Shown one piece after another: positions 34,622 to 46,780 of a stretch of DNA of 64,000 bases; the first letter of the stretch is position 1, and each line of letters begins with the position of its first letter. A model generated the notes under the pieces. The model had not been told where the DNA came from, ran no database searches, and saw only the letters and a list, made by a program, of their open reading frames with translations. A program made the position numbers and the translations under genes. Origin of the DNA: Collybia mongolica (taxonomy: Eukaryota > Basidiomycota > Agaricomycetes > Agaricales > Clitocybaceae). The stretch spans positions 7,316,001 through 7,380,000 of the forward strand of contig JAAXNY010000001.1 of the NCBI GenBank assembly GCA_013420905.1. Direction: 5' to 3'.

Positions 34622-37600
34622 TTATTCTTCTTTCGAGTCCCTCTCCTGCGACATTTTCTCCTCGACGGTGGGTGGATCGACGTCATCGGTAAATAGTCCG
34701 AGCCGACGATGAATGGCATCTTGACGCTCTTGGTCTGCAAGCGCCAACCCTTTGGAATCTCCGAAAACCTCATCCATTTCCTCCAGCGAGAGGCCTATAA
34801 CGTTGAGTACTTAAACATATAATGCGGTGACGTTCCCTGAACTGACCTTTTGTCTCTGGGACCTGCATGTAACGAGGTTAATATGGCCGACTAAGTCTGA
34901 CATGATAAACGTCACCACTCACAAAAAACATCACAAAAAGTCCACCGAGGAGAGAGAAAGACTTCAAATTGCATAGTTATACATAAACGTGACTTGGAGG
35001 AAAATAGCGCAAATTGCACTCACACCAAAGAATACAAATGTCCCGAAGCCAAGGTGGTCCAACATAGAAGGCGTTACCTGTCCCACTGATATTGGAGATA
35101 ATGAATGTCCAAATTGTTGCGATTAACCGTCAGACAAAGGGCTTACCAATGAAATTATTCATCTGGAGGCCCCATGTCAGATGAAGTATATGAGGAAACA
35201 GATCTAGAGCAGATAACTACCCAATTCGAGGATGCGGCAATCGACAACCCTTTTCCACGAACACTCAAGGGCCAGATCTACCGGAAATTTATTCGAATAA
35301 TATACAGGAATGCTTTGCGCTTTACCTCAGCCACCAAAATCCAGGCACAAGGACCTGATAAAATGAGAATATGACTTCAAGGAAAAGAAAAAAATAAGTC
35401 TAACCCCAGCTATAACCAAAACCTTGAAAGATGGTATTTTAGTTATTTAATGGTTTTTGAGATTAACAAGGCCTCACCTATGGCGAAAATCCAGACAAAT
35501 ACGCAAGCAACCCACCCCGCAGCTGGAGAATGATGAGACTTTCCAGTGTGTTATGTCAAGAATAAATGACAGACCAACGTGCCTGATAGCATGAATAAGC
35601 AATCGGCGACAAGCGGACTGATACGCATGTACTTACGTCTCCCAGGAATCATGGAAAAGCCCAGTCAAAACTGCCACTATGATATGACAACTGATGCAAT
35701 GATTAGTTACAGATTATAGGTCGAAGAAGGCCGGGCTTTACGCTGCCATCAGGAAGGCACCTGATATTAATACTGGTCTACGGCCAACTTGGTCTACCCA
35801 CAAGACAGCGGGAATAGTGGCCAAGAACATGCTACAATCAATGATGAGCAGAAATCTGACAGTAGCGGTATAAACACCATACGCAATGCCTACGACACCT
35901 GTCGCCAGTAACGAAATTGCGTTTCCGGCGAGACCCAACGAATGGAAAATGCTTGGAGCATAATACAAGATCGCGTTGACCCCGGCTGGGTGGGATAAAT
36001 AGATGAGAGTAAGTAATTGCTATTGGTGCTGGGCGCGTACTCCATTGTTGGAAAAACATCGTCCTATCAGCTTGAGGTTAGGGTCAGGTGGTATACCAAG
36101 ATATATTCCGCTCACAAAGACCCCACAGCAACTCGATACAATAAGTCTAGCGAACTGAATGAGATAGTGAGTTATTTGCATGAGAACTACAAATTTTACT
36201 TCGATCTGTGAGGAGACTTAAATAATCGTAGAAACCAAGCTTGAAATTGGACGAGAAAGATCCATCTTGATATTGCGGGAACTTCATCTCAGACGTTTCT
36301 TTTTCAAATAAAAACTGAGCCTTGATTTCACTATACACAAAAGGAAGTGAATACGACGACAATCTGGCAGAAGTGAACACTAACAGGAACTCGATCTGGA
36401 CCAAGTCAGAATCTGGGGAGAGTCCACGAGCATTGCTTAAAACAACAAGGGCTTCTTCGTCTCTTCCTTGATTTACTAGCCATCTAAAGTCTGGGTGTAA
36501 ACATAGGTTGAAATAAAGGGTGACCAAAGCCTCGTCACCTGGGCGAAAATGGCATGAACAAGATGCCTATGCCAAGAATCACAGCGGGTACGAGTTGAAG
36601 CCCCAAGGGGATTCGCCATGCAGCTTCGTGCTGATGTTCTCCTGTGCCACCGATATAATTGGTACCTGAGATTAGAGTATCAAACGTACTTCAATTGTCA
36701 AGGTGGAGAGTGTTCAACCAACCGTAGTCAATCCAGAAGGAAATCATGATGCCAAACGTAATTGCGAGTTGCTGAAGAGCAACGAGACTTCCGCGCACCT
36801 CGGGCGGCGCAATTTCGGCATTGTAGAGCGGAACTGCCATACTCAAAGAACCAACGCCGAGACCAGTGACAAATCGACCTAATCAAGAATTTAGCAAAAG
36901 TTGGAGGGAGATATTCGACGGCCATACCTCCAAAGATAGACGAGGAAGCACGAGCAGCTGTTTGAACAATGACACCGACAACAAAAACCACGACAGCTGA
37001 GACGGCACCCGCATCAGATCTCTTCCGACTTGGGACATAGGGCAGGCGCACCAAGCACTATCGTATACTTCCGCGAAATTTTATCGGCAAAATATCCTAT
37101 ATTGAGTGGATCAACTTTCAAGCGAAGAGAACGGTTCCGTTATCCGTTACCTGTTGTCAGCACACCAAACCACGCTCCTAGTTCGAGAATGGCTACGAGC
37201 CAGCCTTTCTTACCAGGATCGCTCACGGCGTCTGCCATACGGTCATCAAAGGATCGCATCCTACTTCATGTCAGGCCAACCAGACCATGGAACTAGAAAT
37301 TTGGGCTGGACGTACGCGAGGACTCCAGAGAAGACGCCCTTGATAATTAACATTAAAGAACATTGTGCGAAGGTCCACGAGCTGCAACATACATACCTGG
37401 TTGTATCCTACACGCAGTGAGAATTAGGTGGTTGCAAAGCACGAATGGGGCGCGTACCATATAGACTAGAAGGGCTCATGTGTGAGCGCGAGACTAGAAT
37501 AGATATAAGCGCTTACAGTCCTCCCAGAGAAGCAAACACAGCAATAGCAAAAATCTTGCGATTATGGACAAGTCCAGCCTAGTTTAAATGGTGAGATCAG

Positions 37601-37703
37601 GCCCTCTGGAGGCTATTGTCTGCCTTACCCATCCGGACTGGCCAGCCAAAGCCTTTCGACGCGTTGTTGATAAAGGGGCTCCTGTAGTACCTCCACCAGC
37701 CAT
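34622..37703 (-). CDS. MFS sugar transporter (monosaccharide/quinate type)
   Basis: A plasma-membrane importer of the sugar porter family. It starts at MAGGGTTGAPLSTTRRKA, followed by the family block SGWAGLVHNRKIFAIAVFAS and GLVYGYNQG. Later signatures are KGWLVAILELGAWFGVLTTG, DKISRKYTIV, GRFVTGLGVGSLSM, YNAEIAPPEVRGSLVALQQL, SPRWLVNQGRDEEALVVLS, MFFQQWTGVNAILYYAPSIF, LWVDQVGRRPVLISGAF and VPETKGLSLEEMDEVFG. The tail ends in EEKMSQERDSKEE at TAA 34622-34624. The gene has many short introns; the SPR/WLV join is one clear example. The usual PESPRWL motif reads FMPFSPRWL here. Substrate choice cannot be told from sequence; the QQWTGVNA and ETKGLSLEEMDEVFG blocks fit hexose, pentose or quinate carriers. 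It is head-to-head with the metacaspase gene. Confidence 0.85.
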
Positions 37704-38474
37704 GATGGGTCCTTCTGGAAGTGGTATTCGAGAATTGGGTTAAACCAATGCTTCTTATAAGGTATGAAACTTCGGCATCACTTCACCATACTTGTCATGT
37801 GTTCAACAACGAGTCGCCCTCGTTGCGCAATGGAGCAAGTGGGCAGAGAGCGGCCCGAGCTTTCAGTGTCTTCTCGGTAAGTTGGTTTTTCCGTGAAATG
37901 CTATCAATAGTGGGCGAAATCTGAAAATAACATTTAGTACTCCACATCCGGTATGAAGTGTAGGAGCCTTGTAAACCCCACATTGTCAGGTGATGCATGT
38001 GTAAATCCCCAATCTGTACTATGTATCGCCACGCATTTCAATCACAAGGAGTATCCGCCTTGATGAATAAAAGCTGTCACTGAACCTCAGTTACACGCAT
38101 GATCCAGAAGGCTGTGCAAGTCAATGGTTTTAGATTGAGTCGTGATGCCTGGGTGGAACCTTGATTCGATTATTGTTTGGTGTATTCAATTCTAGAATTA
38201 TTCTAAGCTCGAAAACAGGGGAGACATACAAATCCCAGCTGCCGGTCATTGGTGGTGTTGGGCATGTAAGCGAGCAAACAGGCATCTTCCAGACTCCGAT
38301 GCGAACGACCTCGGCAGCCAGCCAATCAATTAATCACCTGGTCTTGTGGCTGTACCAGTGCGACCCTCGTTGGCTTGAATTCAGCGCTCAACTTGAACTT
38401 GAACGATCTTCCCAACTGACTTTGAACGCGGTGAACGAAACAAGCCCATCTCATAGCTAAATATCTTTCTCAGC
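37704..38474. promoter_or_regulatory. Shared upstream region of the sugar transporter and metacaspase
   Basis: About 770 bp separate the two divergent starts. The frames in it are short and unsupported. I see no regular repeat or palindrome. Confidence 0.5.
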
Positions 38475-41383
38475 ATGTGGAATAACAATCAACCCACCGA
38501 TTACGGCTCGACGCCTCCCCCGTATGTGCAGTCTGGATACTCTGAACGTCTCTGATACAGGAATTGCAGCTTCCCGCCCGCTCCAGGATTCCCTGCAGCG
38601 TAAGATAGCAAGAAAGCTTCCTAATGAAACCGTATTTATTGGTTGTAGCCCCGGCCCTCCCGGCGCGCCCCATGCTGGGTACAGTCCTGGATATACCCCT
38701 GCTTATGGTGCTCCCCCAAGCGGGTAAGACCTGAATCCGCCCCACATCATAACCCTCCCAACTTGACTGATGTTACGCATTGTAGCTATGGAGCACCTTC
38801 TGGGCCGCCACCAACTGGGTAAGCCATCATTGTTCGCGCCTTCCCTGGATGTCTGACTCATGATGCTCAGTTATGGTGCGCCTCCTGGCCCGCCACCACA
38901 GAGGTACGCCCACTGTGCCCAATATCTCATAATGACCATCTTAGATCTCATTGTTTCAGATACGGAGCGCCTCCTGGTCCGCCGCTACAAGGGTGAGCGT
39001 CTCGGACAACTCTCGAAAACCACCGTTGATATCGTCAATCTAGTCACGGAGTTTCGTCTGGTCCACTATCACCGCCACACGGGTGAGTCCACACACTCTA
39101 ATGTCTCTTGAGTACCACTCTTCACCTCCTAAACGCAGTTATGGAGTGCCTCCCGGCCCCCCAACTCCTGGGTAAGAGAGATCCGATGATTAAGTAGCGT
39201 GAAGTTTGACATTCCATCACACACAAGATTTGGCTTCTCCCCGGCTCCCCAGACTTCAGGGTATGTTTCTTGAATTGATTTAACTTGGCTCGGATAATAA
39301 AAGTGATACGAAGGGGTTATGCGCCTCCTCCTGGCCCGCCTCCTGGCTCGTACGTTGATTCCAAGTAAGAATTTGAGGCGTTAATGTTGAAAGATCTATT
39401 TTCAGGCATGGTGCACCATCTGGGCCTCCCCCGGTCCACAGAGGAACATATCCCGGCCAACAATACCATCAACAAGCTAATGGTGGATACCCGGGCCAAC
39501 ACACTGGCCCTCCTCCCCTGTATGCCTATATCTCGTTCTTATCGCATATAATTGTTCCCTTACGACATACATAGGGGTAATAGACCTTACGCACCCCCTG
39601 GTTAGCACCTGTCCTCTGTCGGCTTTCCATTTTTCATTGATGAACCCCCAGGAGGACCGCCCCCAAGGCCCCCAACCCAACAACAGAACTATGGACCTCA
39701 TTTCCAAGGCGCGAACCACCAGGATGCCCAGCCATTTTTCCAGTATTCTCAATGCACCGGCAAGAAGAAAGCCTTATGTGTGGGTCTTGCAAGCACGTAC
39801 ACCGGAACTTCTCTCATTATTTGTTTTACCAGGTCGGAATTAATTACTTCGGCCAAAACGGTGAGCTTAGGGGCTGCATCAACGACGTGCAGAACATCGT
39901 GGCTTTCCTCTGCAGTAAACTGTTTCCGCAAGTTTTCACCCGGTGCAAATGTTAATTTATTGGAGCACAGAGCATTTTGGATACAAGAAAGATGATATCG
40001 TGACGCTTACAGATGATGCAACCAACTCTCGCCAGAAGCCGACGCGAGAGAACATTGTGCGTGGGAGTCAAGCATATCTTGCCTTTGTTAATCGGCCAAT
40101 AGATTCATGCGATGCAATGGCTTGTCCGTGGCGCCGCTCCGAACGACTCGTTATTTTTCCACTGTGGGATCAATCCAATCTTCAGGCTGGTGCATGTATT
40201 AATACTTTATTAGACTCTGGGCACGGTGGTCAGACTAAAGACCTAGACGGTGATGAAGGTGATGGTTATGATGAAGGTTCGTCTTATCCTTTTGTCGTTG
40301 TATTATTGTTGAACATGTTTGGGGCATAGTGATCTACCCTGTGAGTCTTGTCCATTTTCACGTCGCGATCCATAACTTAGTCGGAACCAGGTTGACTTTG
40401 AAAGGAATGGCCATATCGTCGACGATGTAAGTAGTTCTATCGACATTCACAAAACAAGTTGGCCCAAGTTACTGTCGTACAGCTCATGCATGAAATCATG
40501 GTAAAACCCCTCCCCCCCGGTTGTCGCCTGACCACTATATTCGATGTATGTCAAATTTCCCGCGCTGTTATTTGATACCACTGACATCAAATCTAGTCAT
40601 GTCATTCTGGATCAGCTCTTGGTAAGTTCCTTCTCAACCTGAGGGAGATTATTCCGCTAATTTGCCGCATTTGAGACCTCCCTTACATCGTAACACCACT
40701 GTTTCCCAGACAAACCACTCATTGATAATCCCTCTTCATAGTACTCAACCGAAGGCAAAATTAAGGAGCCCAACCTCGCTGCTGAGGCTGGTCAGGGATT
40801 ACTATCTGCCGTCACGTCTTATGCTCGAGGTGACATGGGTGGTGTGTTCAAGTCTGCCATGGGAATCGTGAAGACCGCTACCGGAAACACTCAGAAGGCG
40901 GATAAACTTACAAAAGCGACGAGGACCAGCCCTGCTGACGTGGTAAGTGATTGCCCTGGATTGCCATCACGACGTAGAGTTGATTAGGAATCCAGATTTC
41001 GTGGAGTGGCTGTAAAGATTCACAGACGAGTGCGGACACGTCTGAGGCCGGCGAGGCTACCGGTGCCATGAGCTATGTGAGTAGTACCCGATCAAGCTAT
41101 TTTGTTATGCTGACTCCAGACAACCGCAGGCATTCACCTCGACACTGAGCATGTTCTTTGGTTTTTTTTTGATACCATTGTTGGCTCATAGATTTTTCAG
41201 GTCAGAGCCCGCAGCAAAGCTATCAGCAGCTCCTTGTCAATATCCGTGTTATTCTCAAGACGAAATACAGCCAGAAGCCCCAATTGTCCAGTTCTCATCC
41301 GATGGTATGCTTGCCAGTCCATGCCTTTTAAACTAATGGCTTATCAAACTATTCAGGACACCAACATCATGTTCATCTGTTAA
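38475..41383 (+). CDS. Type I metacaspase with proline-rich prodomain coded by micro-exons
   Basis: Metacaspases are Ca2+-dependent Arg/Lys-specific cysteine proteases in stress response and cell death. The prodomain exons are 38475-38521, 38561-38599, 38649-38723, 38786-38818, 38871-38903, 38960-38992, 39044-39082, 39139-39171, 39228-39260, 39314-39349, 39406-39519 and 39575-39600. Each central exon codes about one unit such as YGAPPGPPPQR. The linker is Gln-rich. The p20-like domain follows: KKKALCVGINYFGQNGELRG, CINDVQNIVAFL, and the catalytic His in DSLFFHYSGHGGQTKDLDGD. The catalytic Cys is in LTTIFDSCHSGSAL. The p10-like end includes ISWSGCKDSQTSADT and QQSYQQLLVNIRVIL and stops at 41381-41383. 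Both catalytic residues are intact. The prodomain type is that of yeast Mca1, but the exon structure is unusual. Some 3' joins, around 41150-41200, are less certain. Confidence 0.9.
38786..39349 (+). repeat. Tandem array of symmetric prodomain micro-exons
   Basis: Exons of 33, 33, 33, 39, 33, 33 and 36 nt are separated by introns of 51-56 nt, giving a repeat period of about 85-95 bp. Every exon starts and ends in the same codon position (two bases of a codon before each intron), so any one can be left out without a shift. The coded units are variations on YGAPPGPPPxG; exons 7 and 9 are the most diverged. Confidence 0.8.
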
Positions 41384-41673
41384 ATATTCTGAACCAGTGT
41401 CTACTTTCCAAAGGACTCTTTTCTATTTGTAGGTTTGATTGTATGCAGTCATGTCACTGTGAATTGCAAGTACGATTACAATATAAGAATATAACTAATG
41501 TTCAGGCAAGATGATATTATCGTAAAACACATAGACGGTACATGTTGTGAGAGGTGGGATAGTGTAGAGTATTAACGATGTAGAAGTGACACCGATTAGG
41601 GTGGTGCCACCATTGAATTGAGTTATAAGGTAGACCAATGTACAATGTTTGGATGGTTGTTCAATAAAAAAAG
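41384..41673. other. Tail-to-tail intergenic region
   Basis: It separates the convergent stops of the metacaspase and the metallophosphatase by 290 bp. It must hold both transcript ends. No other feature is visible. Confidence 0.55.
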
Positions 41674-43244
41674 TCACCGACATGAGACACTGACAATGGT
41701 GCCACGGCCCGTCTCGCCAAAGGGAAACGAATTGTTCGTTTCTGTATCGGGAGCTCTTTCATCGTCTTCGTCCATATCGTCATCTTGTATTCGGATGATG
41801 CTGTGGCGGGAATTCGGGGAGAGAATCAACGCTGTTAGCCTCCGGTTGTAAACCTGCGTGGAACCGGCAATAAGCATATGCCAGGCGCAGGCAGGGTGAG
41901 TATTACTTACGCAACCAGAGTCAAGTCCAATAGACCATCTCTTGATGTCAAGTCCTCGGGATGCGGCATGACCGTAAACAACAGTCGAGGGATAACATGG
42001 TAGTGCTTCTTTCATAGGTTTGGCGATTTGTATTTCGCGTTCATATCCGCCACAGCGTGACATGTCATGTTTCCAAATTTTTGACCAGGGTCTACCATCT
42101 GACACCCTGCGCACGGAGAGTGAGTTACTAACTCGACATGAGAAGAGAGACAGGCTTACTTTGTTACCTTGCCATTCAGGACGCTTCGGATGTTAAGGAT
42201 ATCCCATGGAACAGTGTTCTGCGGGACATCTCGAAGGATTGCAAGCTCCTGAAGGCCGCGCAGGATAGGAAAGGTTTCGTTCTTTAGCTTAATTTGGCTA
42301 GTTTTCGTAACGAGAGGGTAGTTCGGTACATGCGCAAGCGGCTGGCGGCGGTGATTAAACGGGTAGTTGGGGTCAGAGGGGAGGAGCCCGGCATGGACGA
42401 TATAGGCGTGGGCGGAAGGTATGTAGAGTGTGAGCGGTAAGGCGATTAGGTAACTGTACTGGGTATCGGTCATGGCGCGCGCAATCTTGTAGTGCTCGCC
42501 AAATAGAACCCAGTCTTTTGGAACCCGCTTCCACCACTTGCTCTTATCACGCTTCTTTTCTTTCTTGACCCATCTTTCAGGTGAGACACCCTCAGCCTCT
42601 GCCTTGATGTACTTTTCAAACATTTCCTTTAGCCAGTGTCGGCCTCCGGGTAAGGTCTTGATCCAGTTGATCCACCCTCGCCATTCGATGACCTTTTGGT
42701 CGTGGTTACCGCGTACACCTGTGATATTGTTGGATGCCATGTATGATAGGACGTCCATCGAACCACTGTGGCCGCCTTTGGAAAGAATGTCGCCCACATG
42801 AATAAGGTTGTCTGTGGTTTCATCGTATGACACCTTGTCTAAAAGCGCACTTGTGCCCCCAGTGAGCCTACAATAGGATCTATAGGTGATCAAATTACCG
42901 CATGGGTTTCATCATGCCATGAATATCGCCAACTATGATGACCCGCCGTTTCGGATTGTCTATTTGTGACTCTGAGTATGTGGGCGGCGCGTAAAATCAT
43001 AAACGCGCACCTAATGGAAACTCGTCCGCCGTCAGAGTTTGCAAGCTGTGGTAATAGCTAAAGTCGGGGTAGCCTGACCAGGCGTCAGATGCTTCTGGAA
43101 GTCTAGGTAAACTTGTCGAAACCCACGGCGGTTTGCGATGGTGCCTCTGACTTTGTTGGCATTGTCTGCGATGGCATCGGAGAGGAAAAAAAGGATAAAG
43201 AAGGCGATAACTGAGAAAGCGAGGGTCTGACGTGCAAAGGGCAT
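41674..43244 (-). CDS. PPN2-like calcineurin-type metallophosphatase with N-terminal membrane anchor
   Basis: Yeast Ppn2 is a vacuolar polyphosphatase of this family. The metal-binding motifs occur in order: IIVGDIHGMMKPMR, LIHVGDILSKGGHSGSMD, TGVRGNHDQKVIEWRG, AYIVHAGLLP and VVYGHAASRG, followed by WSIGLDSGC and VYNRRLTALIL. The C-terminal tail is acidic (DDDMDEDDERAPDTETN), with stop at 41674-41676. The N-terminus starts MPFARQTLAFSVIAFFILFF, a good membrane anchor, at 43244. The next block (WVSTSLPRLPEASDAWSGYP) is in another frame. The frames can be joined only by a weak-donor intron that removes the anchor (about 43147-43211), or by a 1-nt change in a T7 run. So the 5' end is unsettled, while the catalytic part is secure. 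Confidence 0.75.
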
Positions 43245-43655
43245 GGAGAAAGGAGAGTAAATGGTGGCGAGGCTGCTGAGAGGGATTGAGATATTTAAGT
43301 AACCTGCAGCTGGACCTCACCTGGACCAACTCGGACACAAAATGACGTCAAATACGATTAAAATAAAATAAAAACTAGTTCAACATCACGTGCACAGCTA
43401 TAGCCGGCCTCGACCAGCGACAAACCCGTTTGAAGCACGATGGAGGTCACACTCAGCTCCGAACCCAATATCTTTCGCCGCGTAATTCATTGTGGTCCCT
43501 GAGTGTCAAAGGACTACGCATCGAGCGATGCCCTTGCTTCGCCGGAGAGGTAATTTTACTTCGCTTGCTCTCAGAGCCTTCGAAACACATCAGTACTCAA
43601 ATTACTTAGATCCATCATCATCATAGCCACCGTATCAACAACGCGGTCAGTCCGC

Positions 43656-44461
43656 TCAGTTACTACTGCCACCTCCCGCACTTTCTTCGAGGAATTTGGC
43701 CAATGCTGCCTCTCCCTCCAACTCGGCTCGCCTCCTTCCCACCTCCGTCCCATTATCATCATCATCCCGCTCTCCACCGTACCACTTCTTCGCATTGTTT
43801 CTGACAAAATCTGCGAATGACCACAGCTCCGCATCGAGGTCCCTAAACCGGTCGTAGATGTACGTTTCGGCGTGAATGGTTGGCGAATCGTCAATCGCGG
43901 TGGGTAGTGCCGGCGGTTCAGATGGAATCAGGGATTTCTTATCCGACCCGTATTCGGATAGCTTCATCATGGGGCCAAGGGGATGAACCTTTACCGCTCT
44001 GCGTACATATTCCTGCAAACATCGTTGGTTAGAATCAGATCAGTCGTCGATAATGTACTTAAATTGTACGCTTACGGGACCCTCGAAGAAGTCTAAAAGC
44101 TTCATATCCTTTTCAGTAAGCCCTTTCACCAGAGTACCCCTGACCGATTTTTCCTCCTGGGATAGTTCGCGATTGCATAGGATGTAGCCTTGTGCATAGG
44201 GTATAAGTCCCGGGTAATCTTCATTCTACTAAGGTCTGAGTGATCTTTGAGATTGATTTGGGTACTACAACATACCTTGACTTTATGCCTGGTGTGATCC
44301 TGACCTTATTAATGAGCAATCAATTTCCCTAGGCAAGAATAATGCCTGACCATCAGTGCTGCGGGGCATACCTCTAAGTGAGACCCATCGTTCTTGATGA
44401 CACGCTCGAGAATCTTCGGGTGCATGAGAGTGCCATAGAAGAACGCGTGAGTTTCGCCCAT
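43656..44461 (-). CDS. Gamma-glutamylcyclotransferase-like (AIG2-like) protein
   Basis: Enzymes of this fold release 5-oxoproline from gamma-glutamyl amines or act on glutathione. The start MGETHAFFYGTLMHPKILER carries the YGTL substrate-loop motif. After SHLE an intron joins to DHTRHKVK, then NEDYPGLIPYAQGYILCNRE, VRGTLVKGLTEKDMKLLDFF and EGPEYVRRAV. The Glu in FFEGPEY is the expected catalytic acid. The C-terminal ~110 residues are an extension: ETYIYDRFRDLDAELWSFAD, then an acidic loop and a Gly/Ser tail, with stop at 43656-43658. The exon joins at SHLE/DHTR and KVK/NEDY are in phase. It is head-to-head with CTU2; the starts are 175 bp apart. Confidence 0.8.
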
Positions 44462-44636
44462 GGCCGCAAGAGATGTGGAAGTGGCCTTCCGTGCTGCCCA
44501 CAATATGGATTGAGCATTCACGTGTCGCGCTGGTCCCGTGACGCTCGATACTCAGCACGTGGAAACACTTGGCTCCGCAGATCTAGAGTCAGACTTGAAA
44601 TTCAATCCTTTGCGCAACGTCCAGGTCGTCCCTAAA
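44462..44636. promoter_or_regulatory. Compact bidirectional promoter of the GGCT-like gene and CTU2
   Basis: 175 bp lie between the two divergent start codons. Open frames run through this stretch on both strands, so it may be partly 5' UTR. No clear regulator site is visible. Confidence 0.5.
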
Positions 44637-46488
44637 ATGTCGTGTGGGAATCCTCAGACGGAGCAGGATGCTCTTATGATTCGTGAGTCAGCCCAGCGCG
44701 CAATGAGGCTGTCTTACCTACTTGACGCCCATTGAGGTCGGACGAAATTTGAAAAAGCGAGAGAATGCGTGAAATGCAAAACAAATCGAGGGAATATCGT
44801 TGTACGATATGCAGTATATTGCAAGTGAGTTGATGAAATTATTGATCTTCGGGAGGTTCTGATAACCATTACAGAGAATGTTTCTTCCCGCTCATGGCGA
44901 GCAAGTTCCGACGATCCTTGGAACCTACCGTGAACCCCATCGCTGACGGCACACGTCGGAGGGGCCTGAATGCATCTGGGAATCTCCTTCTTGGACTCTC
45001 CGGAGGCCTAGGGTCAACGGTGCTCTTGGATCTTGTCAACCGGACATATTTCAAGGAACCTCCAGTTGCGAATAGCGGCGAAAAGCCGCGAGGCGGGAAA
45101 GATCACCCTCGGAATGGGAGTGTGTGGACAAAGACGGCAGTATGTTATGTCGAAACCTGCTCTGCCTTTCCTGGGGTACGTCCATCACCCTTTCCTCCTT
45201 GATCTGATTCCGAATATTATTGGCAGGCTAGGGACAAGATCGAAGATATACGCATGGTCGTGGGCAGATACGAACGATTTGACTTCATTCCGTTGCGGAT
45301 CGAGGATGCGTTTAGTAATGAATGGTGGGAGAATATTGGTGGACCACCAATGCAGTGTAATCTCGGCATTGATGTCACAAACGAGAGTGAGCTCCCCATG
45401 CCATACGTGGGTCGGTGACAAAGCCTGAATGTTTAACAGACCTTTTTCTCTCAACTCTGGCCACTGTTAAAGCGACGGATAGCCCAGCATCTCGTCTCAA
45501 AAACTACATCGCATCCCTGCCTACCCAGACAGCCATACCAAGTGCGGTCCAAACATTAACTCGACTCCTGCTTCTCCATACCGCAATGGCGACAGGTTCA
45601 TCCCATCTCCTCCTAGGAACATCCCTGACATCCCTATCAATATCTTTAATTTCCTCGATCTCTCAAGGAGGTGGGTTCGTCGTTCGGGAAGAAGCTCAGG
45701 AAGAATGGACTCCCCGAATTTCTGTGAATACCAAATTCAATGGTCATAAGGCAGGGATAGTAAGGACTGTCCGACCGCTACGGGACATTGGCATGAAGGA
45801 ATGTGGTATCTGGGCATGGTGGAATGGGCTTCATATTGTTGGACGGGAGAGGTTCCCAGGTGGGAGGCAGAGTATTGGGACGCTGACCGAGGGTGAGTGG
45901 GGGCTTCAGTATAATTCTCGTTTTTCCCTAACCAACTGTAGACTTTATTATTGGACTCGAACGGGATTATCCGTCAACAGTCTCGACGATTGCAAGAACA
46001 TGTGCCAAACTAGCTCCTAAGGAGGGAGCCCGTGGAGTTTGTGTAATTTGTGAACGGTACGTGAAAATATATTATCTTTAGTACACCCTCACCAACAACT
46101 GTTGTACAGCCCTGCACAGTATGGCATTCAAGATTGGAAGGCACGAATATCAATCAGATCGTTTGAGGACCCATCATCTGCCTCGTACCGCCCCCCTCAT
46201 GTCCCAGAGAGAGTAATCAAGTCATCTATAATAACCCCCGATCCACCTCGATCACCATCGTTAACACCTTTGCTTTGCTACGCGTGCCACACAACCCTCA
46301 CGAGTCGAAGTATCCGGGGAACAACTACAAACACTTCCATGATACAACGCGAATCCGTACCTCTGCCAATGTGGGTAAATCCCCACCTCGATGTCACTGA
46401 GAAAGCTACTGGCGAGGTTTGGACTCGGACGAGGATGAAGGGTGATCGGATGAAAGCATCTATTGCCGACTTTTTATTGGACGGTTGA
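44637..46488 (+). CDS. CTU2: Cytoplasmic tRNA 2-thiolation protein 2
   Basis: With CTU1/NCS6 it adds sulfur to the wobble uridine of tRNA-Lys, -Glu and -Gln. The start MSCGNPQTEQDALMI joins to RRTKFEKARECVKCKTNRGN, then VVRYAVYCKECFFPLMASKF, so the zinc-ribbon CxxC pairs are present. The degenerate PP-loop reads LLLGLSGGLGSTVLLDLVNR, as in Ctu2. Further blocks are RYDRFDFIPLRIEDAF, SPASRLKNYIASLPTQTAIP and GSSHLLLGTSLTSLSISLIS. Others are RTVRPLRDIGMKECGIW, DFIIGLERDYPSTVSTIART and GARGVCVICER; a further Cys pair (CYACHTTL) lies near the C-terminus. The stop is at 46486-46488. The gene has several short introns, all phase-consistent where checked. Catalytic cysteines are expected in Ctu1, not here, so their absence is normal. 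Confidence 0.88.
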
Positions 46489-46780
46489 ACCTTTCTTAAT
46501 GCATCAAATCCATACATACCCTGAACAAATGGGTTCCGTAATATCATAACTTCAGAAGGGCGTGGCAGGACTAAGCACGTAAACGCAAATCCGAAGCTTG
46601 CCAGGTCGAGGCCAGATTTAATCGTGAATTTCTACCGGTTACATAAGCACCCTAGATCCGTACACGATCGAATGGAGCACGTGGCGGGATGTATTTAACC
46701 ATGAACTATCACAACTGACATGACTTCCACCGCCATCTGCTCGGTGTCTTATTCACTGGGCTTCCGGCACACCACGAATT
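46489..46780. other. Intergenic region between CTU2 and uridine kinase
   Basis: Both genes run left to right across about 290 bp that must hold the CTU2 end and the kinase promoter. Nothing else is visible. Confidence 0.55.

Noticed and set aside
35174..35374. Plus-strand open frame starting MSDEVYEETDLEQ
   Set aside because: It runs antisense to exons and introns of the sugar transporter, whose frames are well supported.
38860..39111. Single open frame across several metacaspase micro-exons
   Set aside because: Read straight through, it loses the repeat and reaches a stop; the spliced reading keeps every repeat unit and the phase.
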